Source: Actinomycetota bacterium
Lineage (GTDB): Bacteria; Actinomycetota; Thermoleophilia; UBA2241
Reading direction: 5' to 3'
DNA: 12,169 nt
Assembly: GCA_003158705.1 (NCBI GenBank)
Contig: PMKX01000062.1
Span: 1,091-13,259 of the forward strand
Shown here: positions 5,905 to 12,169 of the stretch, one piece after another
How the letters are laid out: every line of letters starts with the position of its first letter
Numbering within the stretch: position 1 is the first letter of the stretch
The notes under the pieces: generated by a model
What the model saw: the letters and a program-made list of their open reading frames with translations, nothing else
Databases searched by the model: none
Told to the model about the DNA's origin: nothing
Made by a program: the position numbers and the translations under genes

Positions 5905-7686
5905 GTGCACCTACTGCGTTCCGTCAAGAACTGGCTGACCCTGCTCTTCGTGGCCATCGTCGGCGTGGCCGCGCTGGTCACGTACGCCTACACCGTGCCC
6001 TCCTTGAACCACCGCCTTACAAGCCAGAAGCTCGCCGATATGCGCACTGCTGCCACCAGCGTGAACAACACGGTGCCCGCATGGCTGGAGGTCTTGGGCG
6101 GGCGTCTGGTGACCAACGATTCTGGCGGACTGCAGACAGAGATCCGCACCATGGACGACCGCTGGGCTGTGCGCGTGGTGGTCGTCGACGCCTTGCGCGA
6201 TGTCCCCATCGCCGACTCACGCCCGGGCACGACCTTCCAGCTCACCGACTACCCGATGATCAAGCAGGCGATCAGCTCGAAGAAGGTCGCCCAGGGCACG
6301 GTGGACATCCAGGACCGCCCCTATGCCGTCACCGCCATGCCGGTGGCAGTCGAGGACCAGCCGAACGACATCGTCGCCGTGGTGGTCACCTCAGCCTCGC
6401 TCGCCGACGCCGAGAAGGCGGTGCACCTGGTGGAGCGTCAGATCCGCCTGGCGACCGCCATCGCGCTCCTGGTGAGCCTGGCCGCCGGCTATCTGGCCTC
6501 ATACTTCATCGCTCGCCGTCTGAAGCGTATCGAGCGCGGCGCCGAGGCCATCGCCGCCGGCGACCTGAATGCCACCGTCGCGGTCAGGCTCGAGGACGAA
6601 GTAGGCCAGCTTGGTCAGAGCTTCAACACCATGGGCGAGCGACTGCGCCACGCCTTCTCTCTCATCGAACGCGAGAAGAGTCAGGTCGAGCTGCTGCTCA
6701 ACGACCTCAGCGAGGGCGTCATCGGTGTCTCCTCCGAGGGCAATGTGACCATCGCCAACCCGGCAGCGGCGCGGCTCCTCGGTCACCCGCTGCCTGTCGG
6801 CGCCGAGCTTGGGCACGCCTTTCCCTACGAGGTGGCGCGCATCTGGTACGAGTCCCGCGAGGCCGGCCACGACCAGGATGTGGTGTTCGAGCACGGCGAC
6901 CGCACCCTGCAAGCGATCACCTACCCGGTGGGCAGCGGCGCCGACTTCGACTCCATCCTCGTCCTGCGTGACGTGACGGCGCAGGCCAAACTCGAACGTG
7001 CGCGGCGCGACTTCGTGGCCAACGCCTCGCACGAGTTCAAGACGCCGCTCTTCTCGCTCTCCGGGTTCATCGAGCTTCTCGACGAGGGCGGCTTGGACAG
7101 CGACCAGCAGCGCGAGTTTCTGCATCTCATGCGCCAGCAGGTGGACCGGCTCGGCCACCTCTCCCTCAGCCTGCTTGACCTGTCGCAGGTGGAGGCCGGG
7201 TCGGTGCAGCTCCATCCCGAGGACACCGACCTCGTGAGCCTGGCGCAGTCAGTGGTGCGCGAGTTCCAGGGGCAGGCGGCCACCAAGGATCTCGCCGTCG
7301 CCGTCGAGGCGCCCGCCGGCGACCGGACGGCGTACGCGGATGCGCAGCGGCTCGCCCAAGCCGTGCGGGCGCTCGTCGACAACGCCGTCAAGTTCACGCC
7401 TCAGGGCGGCGCCGTCACGGTCGTCGTCGGCGAGGACAAGAGCAAGGCGACGCTGGCAGTGGTCGACACCGGACCAGGTGTCGCCGACGACGAGCTCGAG
7501 CACGTCTTCGAGCGCTTCTATCGCGGCAGCGAGGACCGCGCCAACAAGGCCGGCACGGGACTCGGCCTGGCCATCGCCCGCGAGCTCGTAGAGCTCATGG
7601 GTGGCTTCATCAGCGCCGAGTCCAAGCCGGGCCAGGGTTCGCGCTTCACGTTGCGCCTGCCGCGCGGCCCGGTTAAGAAACCATAA
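5905..7686 (+). CDS. PhoR/WalK-type membrane sensor histidine kinase (HAMP-PAS-HisKA-HATPase)
   Basis: A 593-residue sensor kinase. A first membrane helix spans about residues 9-30, an extracytoplasmic sensor region about 31-180 and a second helix about 182-204. HAMP follows (IARRLKRIERGAEAIAAGD, then EVGQLGQSFNTM), then a PAS domain about 250-365. The HisKA H box NASHEFKTPL has phospho-acceptor His376. The ATPase has N box Asn493 (LVDNAVKFTP), G1 VVDTGPGV around Asp521, the F box FERFYRG, and G2 GTGLGLAIA from residue 550. All catalytic boxes are intact. The start is GTG at 5905; the first transmembrane helix begins only a few residues later, so a later start is unlikely. It should phosphorylate the regulator encoded just upstream. 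The HtrA gene downstream suggests an envelope-stress or cell-wall signal. Confidence 0.95.
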   Translation: MHLLRSVKNWLTLLFVAIVGVAALVTYAYTVPSLNHRLTSQKLADMRTAATSVNNTVPAWLEVLGGRLVTNDSGGLQTEIRTMDDRWAVRVVVVDALRDVPIADSRPGTTFQLTDYPMIKQAISSKKVAQGTVDIQDRPYAVTAMPVAVEDQPNDIVAVVVTSASLADAEKAVHLVERQIRLATAIALLVSLAAGYLASYFIARRLKRIERGAEAIAAGDLNATVAVRLEDEVGQLGQSFNTMGERLRHAFSLIEREKSQVELLLNDLSEGVIGVSSEGNVTIANPAAARLLGHPLPVGAELGHAFPYEVARIWYESREAGHDQDVVFEHGDRTLQAITYPVGSGADFDSILVLRDVTAQAKLERARRDFVANASHEFKTPLFSLSGFIELLDEGGLDSDQQREFLHLMRQQVDRLGHLSLSLLDLSQVEAGSVQLHPEDTDLVSLAQSVVREFQGQAATKDLAVAVEAPAGDRTAYADAQRLAQAVRALVDNAVKFTPQGGAVTVVVGEDKSKATLAVVDTGPGVADDELEHVFERFYRGSEDRANKAGTGLGLAIARELVELMGGFISAESKPGQGSRFTLRLPRGPVKKP

Positions 7687-7708
7687 CGAACGGCAACGTA
7701 CTCTTTAT

Positions 7709-7760
7709 GCAGGCCACGAGGATATGCAACACGCGGCATGGATACTCGTGGCCAACCTGC
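7709..7760. repeat. Inverted repeat between kinase and htrA genes
   Basis: GGCCACGAG (7712-7720) is perfectly inverted as CTCGTGGCC (7745-7753). Flanking GCA/TGC (7709-7711, 7758-7760) and inner ATGC/GCAT pairs could extend it around a loop of about 24 bases. It lies 22 bases after the kinase stop and 54 bases before htrA. No T run follows, so it is not a standard terminator. It could be an mRNA attenuator or stabiliser, or the operator of a regulator acting on htrA. Apart from this, the 128-base gap holds no recognisable promoter. Confidence 0.55.
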
Positions 7761-7814
7761 GGTACACGGCCCCGTCCGTGTGCCCTGCCCTAGTCGTCCA
7801 CGGAAGGAAAGGCG

Positions 7815-9023
<1,209 letters not shown>

Positions 9024-9032
9024 GGCCCGGGC

Positions 9033-9090
9033 GAGCGCATCTGTCCGGCAGGCAGGCCCACCGGCCTGCCTGCCACGGACACATGCGCTC
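9033..9090 (+). terminator. Large hairpin after htrA, probable transcription terminator
   Basis: GAGCGCAT, TGTCCG and GCAGGCAGGCC (9033-9058) pair with GGCCTGCCTGC, CGGACA and ATGCGCTC (9063-9090). This is a stem of about 25 base pairs with one mismatch, a 2-base bulge and a 4-base loop. It begins 9 bases after the htrA stop. Only TTA follows, so it lacks a proper T tract. It may still terminate, as GC-rich actinobacterial hairpins without T runs are thought to do, or it may block 3' exonucleases. Confidence 0.7.
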
Positions 9091-9128
9091 TTAGCTCCCC
9101 AAACCGACATATCTCGGCTCGTGTGCGC

Positions 9129-9160
9129 CCACTGAATGTGGTACGCCCGCCACTTTTTTT
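9129..9160 (+). terminator. Competing short hairpins ending in a T7 run upstream of the lysine aminomutase operon
   Basis: CCAC (9129-9132), GTGG (9138-9141) and CCAC (9150-9153) are followed by seven T (9154-9160). GTGG could pair with either CCAC, and pairing with the second would put a short stem directly before the T run. The stems are only 4 base pairs, so this is a weak candidate for a back-up terminator of htrA transcripts. The left pair could instead be a regulator site just upstream of the -35 box. Confidence 0.25.
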
Positions 9161-9187
9161 GACAGACGCGCCGCGTCCCTGCATAAT
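9159..9187 (+). promoter_or_regulatory. Sigma-70-type promoter of the regulator-kamB-kamD operon
   Basis: TTGACA at 9159-9164 is a perfect -35 box. CATAAT at 9182-9187 matches the -10 consensus at five of six bases, and the spacer is exactly 17 bases. Transcription should start near 9194, giving a leader of about 60 bases before the GTG at 9256. The leader holds a short GGGG-ATG-CCCC hairpin (9224-9234) but is too short for a known lysine or cobalamin riboswitch. This is the clearest promoter in the window. Confidence 0.85.
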
Positions 9188-9243
9188 CAGGACGCCGGCT
9201 CTGGCCGGTGCCGCCCAGACCCTGGGGATGCCCCCTCGTACTT

Positions 9244-9248
9244 GGAGG
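9244..9248 (+). promoter_or_regulatory. Shine-Dalgarno GGAGG deciding the start of the YheO-type regulator
   Basis: GGAGG lies 7 bases before the GTG at 9256. An in-frame GTG at 9208 would add 16 residues, but it sits only about 15 bases after the predicted transcription start and has no such site. The 9256 start is therefore preferred. Confidence 0.7.
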
Positions 9249-9255
9249 AACGCGC

Positions 9256-9969
9256 GTGGTCAAGAGCCCGCTCGACCCTCGCATACGGACAGTCCTACCC
9301 CTCGTGCAGGGGCTGGCTGAGATGTTCGGCCCCGAGTGCGAGGTCGTGCTGCACGACATCAATGCGCTGCCGCGCTCCATCGTCGCCATCGAGAACGGGC
9401 ACGTCACCGGCCGTACCGTGGGCGATGTGCCCACGGACCTCATGCTGCGCACGTTGCGCAACGTCGACGAGGCTCAGGACGTGCGCGTCTACGTGTCGTC
9501 CAGCGACGGCAAGATCCTCAAGTCGCTGGCCATCACCCTGCGCGACGCGCAGGGCAAGGCTTTCGCCATCCTGGGCGTCAACCTGGACGTCTCCCAAGTC
9601 GTGCAGGCACAACGCGTGCTGGCCAACCTCACGGCCGTCGGCAGGCTCGGCGCCGAGGCGGTGCCCGAGGCAGAGGAGATCTTCAGCGGCGACATCCGCG
9701 ACGTCGTCGCCGGCATGATCACCAAGATCCTCGCCGAGATGGACAAGACTCCGGCGGCGATGAGCCGCGAGGAGAAGATGGAGGTGGTCAAGCGCCTCGA
9801 GGCGCGCGGCGCCTTCCTCGTCAAGCGCTCCGCCGAGCAAGTTGCCGAGGCTCTCGACCTCTCGCGCTACACCATCTTCAGCTACCTCAAGGAGATCCGT
9901 CATCACAACGGCCGCGCCGCCGCGGCCGGCGACGCTCTCGAACCGCGTGCGGGCAGGGTGAAGGCATGA
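9256..9969 (+). CDS. YheO/DauR-type transcriptional regulator (PAS-like domain plus HTH)
   Basis: A 237-residue cytoplasmic regulator. The N-terminal YheO/PAS-like domain (about 10-115) shows LVQGLAEMFGPECEVVLHD at its start and KAFAILGVNLDVS at its end, both typical of the family. The C-terminal HTH (about 170-222) contains REEKMEVVKRLEARGAFLVK and the helix-turn-helix SAEQVAEALDLSRYTIFSYL. The best-known member, DauR of Pseudomonas, represses D-arginine catabolic genes. Here the gene leads the lysine aminomutase operon and overlaps the next gene by ATGA, so a role as its local, autoregulated controller is likely. The ligand is unknown; lysine, beta-lysine or D-lysine are natural guesses. 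The DNA site is not proven. Confidence 0.85.
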   Translation: MVKSPLDPRIRTVLPLVQGLAEMFGPECEVVLHDINALPRSIVAIENGHVTGRTVGDVPTDLMLRTLRNVDEAQDVRVYVSSSDGKILKSLAITLRDAQGKAFAILGVNLDVSQVVQAQRVLANLTAVGRLGAEAVPEAEEIFSGDIRDVVAGMITKILAEMDKTPAAMSREEKMEVVKRLEARGAFLVKRSAEQVAEALDLSRYTIFSYLKEIRHHNGRAAAAGDALEPRAGRVKA

Positions 9970-11108
9970 CTCACTCCCCCAACATAGCCACGGCTGCGCG
10001 CGTCGCCGACGCACCCACGACGGACGCCCTCTACGACCTCATCGCCGCCTCGGGCGCCCGCGCCGTGGCCGTTATCGGCCTGGTCAAGAACGCCGGCAAG
10101 ACGACCGTCGTCAACGCCCTCATGGCGCACGTAGCGCACCGTTTCGGCCTTACTTCGCTGGGCCTCGACGGCGAGCGCACCGACCACCTGACTGGCCTCG
10201 CCAAGCCGCGCATCGCGCCGCCCAAGGGCACCTTGGTGGCCACCACCAGCGGCTCGCTGGAGCGCTCCGGCTACCAGATGCAGGTACTCGCCGAGCTTCC
10301 CTTCACCACCCCCCTTGGCCGCATCGTCATCGGCGTCGCCGGCGGCGAGGGGCAAGTCGAGGTGAGCGGCCCAACCACGCTCGCCGAGGTGCGTGCCACG
10401 GTCGAGAAGCTGCAGGAGTTGGGCGCCGACCAGGTCCTCGTGGACGGCGCCATCAATCGTCTCGGCAGCGCCTCACCCAAGGTCTCCGACGGCGTCGTCG
10501 TGGCCACCGGAGGCATGGTCGGCGACAGCCTCGACGAGGTCGTCGAGGTCACGCGGGCCACGCTCGACATGCTCGGTCTGCCCGCGGCCTCCCCGCAGAC
10601 GCTGAGCCTGGTGCCCGCTCAAGACCTGCTCGCGGCGCGGGCGATCGCCGTCGACGACCGGGGTGGCCGCTCCATCCTCACGCTGGACACGGTCATCGGC
10701 GAAGGCGCCGCCGTGGCCCGCGAGGTGCAGCGGCGTCACACGCAGACGCTTTTCATCACCGGCGCCCTCACGGAGGAGTTCGTCGACGACTTCACACGCG
10801 TGCTTGCCCCTGGGCGCTCGCTACGCATCGTGGTGCGCGACGCGACGGTGCTCGTTCTGCCGCCGGCCGGCGTCATTCGGCTTCAGCGTCGCGGCATCGT
10901 GCTCGAGGTGCTCACGCCGCTGCGCGTGCTTGCGGTGACCACCAACCCCTTCCGCGTACCGCAGCCGTACAACCCCACGCTCTTGTTCCGAGCGATCGCC
11001 GACGCCGTGAGCGATCGCGTCCCGGTCTTCGACGTAGTCAACGGCCTGGCCGCCGTGCCGGCCGCTGCTGCCGCGGACGACACGCTACTCTCCCCAAGGA
11101 AGGTGTGA
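9966..11108 (+). CDS. kamB: P-loop ATPase, probable lysine 5,6-aminomutase reactivase subunit KamB
   Basis: A 380-residue protein with one clear P-loop, GLVKNAGKTT at residues 38-47, preceded by the strand AVAVIG. The rest lacks domains I can name, but GGMVGDSLDEVVEVTRATLDMLGLP (mid-protein) and a long C-terminal half look orderly. In lysine-fermenting clostridia, kamB and kamC lie next to kamD and kamE. They are annotated as the ATP-dependent reactivase that exchanges damaged cobalamin for adenosylcobalamin. The position here, 2 bases before kamD and coupled by ATGA to the regulator, is the main reason for the KamB call; the P-loop agrees. No KamC (MutS-like) gene is in the window. If the KamB call is wrong, it is an unassigned P-loop NTPase of this operon. 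Confidence 0.68.
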   Translation: MTHSPNIATAARVADAPTTDALYDLIAASGARAVAVIGLVKNAGKTTVVNALMAHVAHRFGLTSLGLDGERTDHLTGLAKPRIAPPKGTLVATTSGSLERSGYQMQVLAELPFTTPLGRIVIGVAGGEGQVEVSGPTTLAEVRATVEKLQELGADQVLVDGAINRLGSASPKVSDGVVVATGGMVGDSLDEVVEVTRATLDMLGLPAASPQTLSLVPAQDLLAARAIAVDDRGGRSILTLDTVIGEGAAVAREVQRRHTQTLFITGALTEEFVDDFTRVLAPGRSLRIVVRDATVLVLPPAGVIRLQRRGIVLEVLTPLRVLAVTTNPFRVPQPYNPTLLFRAIADAVSDRVPVFDVVNGLAAVPAAAAADDTLLSPRKV

Positions 11109-11110
11109 CA

Positions 11111-12169
11111 GTGGAGCAGGCGCTCAAGCTGGATCAAGCCCTCGTCACCCGCGCCCGCGCGGCAGCCGAGGCGATCGCCGACGACATCCAGAGGCACATC
11201 GAGGCGCACACGACCGACTCCACCGAGCGCGCCAGCCTGCGCTTGCTGGGTGTGATCGGCGTCAACGAGATCGACGTGCCGCTGGTCAACGTGGTGGTCG
11301 AGCACGCGCGTGAGCTTTTGGCCGGCGGCATCATGCGGCCCTTCGTCGACCTCATGATGCGCACCGACAAGAGCGGCCAGGAGGTCGCCGAGGGCATCGC
11401 GGCCGGCGCTCTTGAGATCGCCGACGTGCCGGCCGAACGGCGTGCCGCCGTGGAAGAACGCGCCACGGAGCTGACGAGGCAGGCCGTGGCGCGCATCGAC
11501 GCCGTGCGCCAGCGGCGCAACGAGCTCGTCGCCGAGGTGGGCGAGCCCGTCAAGCCCTACGTCTACGTGATCGTCGCCACCGGCAACATCCACGAGGACG
11601 TCGTGCAAGCCCAGGCCGCCGCACGCGCCGGCGCCGATGTAGTCGCCGTGATCCGCACCACGGCGCAGAGCCTGCTCGACTACGTGCCCTACGGCCTCAC
11701 AACGGAGGGCTTCGGCGGCACGTACGCTACACAAGAGAACTTCCGTCTCATGCGCGCCGGCCTCGACGAGGTCGGTGCCGAGCTCGGCCGCTACGTGCGT
11801 CTCTGCAACTACGCCAGCGGCCTCTGTATGCCCGAGATCGCCACCATGGGCGCTCTCGAGCGGCTCGACATGATGCTCAACGACTCCATGTACGGCATCA
11901 TCTTCCGCAACATCAACATGCAGCGGACGTTCGTCGACCAGTACCTCTCGCGGCTCATCAACGCCCGTGCCGGCATCATTATCAACACGGGCGAGGACAA
12001 CTACTTGACCACCGCCGACGCCTTCGAGAAGGGATTCACGGTGGTCAGCTCCGACTTCATCAACGAGGCCTTCGCGCTACGCGCCAACCTCGAGCCGTGG
12101 CAGATAGGTCTGGGGCACGCCTTCGAGATCAACCCGGCCACGCCCGATCAGGTCGTCTACCAGATCGCC
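11111..12169 (+). CDS. kamD: Lysine 5,6-aminomutase alpha subunit KamD (cut by window edge)
   Basis: The first 353 residues of a protein normally a little over 500 long, continuing past the right edge with no stop. KamD and KamE form the B12- and PLP-dependent enzyme that moves the terminal amino group of D-lysine or L-beta-lysine to C5, a step in lysine fermentation. Recognisable blocks are YVYVIVATGNIHEDVVQAQAA, YVPYGLTTEGFGGTYATQENF (from 191), SGLCMPEIATMGALERLDMM (from 236) and NTGEDNYLTTADA (from 292). Active-site residues I recall for the clostridial alpha subunit (Arg184, Ser189, Ser238, Tyr263, Arg268, Asp298) fall at R182, S187, S236, Y261, R266 and D296, a constant offset of two. 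GTG at 11111 has AGGAAGGTG ahead of it, and the N-terminus matches family proteins. The PLP-binding lysine is on KamE, outside the window. Confidence 0.95.
   Translation, partial: MEQALKLDQALVTRARAAAEAIADDIQRHIEAHTTDSTERASLRLLGVIGVNEIDVPLVNVVVEHARELLAGGIMRPFVDLMMRTDKSGQEVAEGIAAGALEIADVPAERRAAVEERATELTRQAVARIDAVRQRRNELVAEVGEPVKPYVYVIVATGNIHEDVVQAQAAARAGADVVAVIRTTAQSLLDYVPYGLTTEGFGGTYATQENFRLMRAGLDEVGAELGRYVRLCNYASGLCMPEIATMGALERLDMMLNDSMYGIIFRNINMQRTFVDQYLSRLINARAGIIINTGEDNYLTTADAFEKGFTVVSSDFINEAFALRANLEPWQIGLGHAFEINPATPDQVVYQIA

Noticed and set aside
4981..5910. 309-residue minus-strand open frame opposite the response regulator
   Set aside because: Composition is that of a reverse-strand shadow; the plus-strand gene has all receiver and winged-helix motifs.
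7465..7482. Short palindrome GACACC-N6-GGTGTC inside the kinase gene
   Set aside because: It lies within the coding sequence of the conserved G1 box and is explained by codon use there.
9188..9255. Riboswitch (lysine or cobalamin) in the leader of the lysine aminomutase operon
   Set aside because: The leader is only about 60 bases and lacks the conserved B12-box or L-box features; only a short GGGG/CCCC hairpin is present.
10883..11734. 283-residue minus-strand open frame opposite kamB and kamD
   Set aside because: Antisense shadow; kamD on the plus strand is unmistakable.

Overview
This window reads as a GC-rich bacterial chromosome segment, by eye roughly two-thirds G+C. It most resembles a deep-branching actinobacterium of the Coriobacteriia or Thermoleophilia type. 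That placement is an inference from the rsmG-parA-parB block, frequent GTG starts, an actinobacterial-looking kinase/regulator/HtrA set and the lysine 5,6-aminomutase genes; no taxonomic marker was tested. The two oxygen-sensitive radical SAM enzymes and the B12-dependent lysine aminomutase suggest anaerobic or oxygen-poor metabolism. There are thirteen genes and no stretch over 300 bases without one. I see no tRNA, rRNA, CRISPR array or insertion sequence.

Left half, minus strand, read right to left from about 4471: an inositol-monophosphatase-family phosphatase overlaps the AmmeMemoRadiSam-type radical SAM gene amrS by ATGA. Then come an RsbW-like anti-sigma kinase, rsmG (16S rRNA m7G527 methyltransferase), parA and the start of parB, which runs off the left edge. 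rsmG-parA-parB is the usual chromosome-segregation block found near replication origins. The RsbW-like gene and the two genes beyond it are less usual neighbours.

Centre: a short divergent region (about 4472-4528) holds a -10 element readable on both strands. To its right on the plus strand is a TatD-associated radical SAM protein that overlaps an OmpR/PhoB-type response regulator by ATGA. A PAS-HAMP membrane histidine kinase follows after 21 bases, then a membrane-anchored HtrA protease with one PDZ domain. The regulator, kinase and protease look like an envelope-stress module; the coupled radical SAM gene is the odd member. A very large hairpin closes this unit.

Right end, plus strand: a near-consensus sigma-70 promoter (TTGACA, 17 bases, CATAAT) drives a YheO/DauR-type regulator, a P-loop ATPase that is probably the reactivase subunit KamB, and kamD, the alpha subunit of lysine 5,6-aminomutase. 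kamD runs off the right edge. The three genes are tightly coupled (ATGA overlap, then a 2-base gap). They look like the start of a lysine fermentation operon with its own regulator. kamE and the downstream genes would lie beyond the window.
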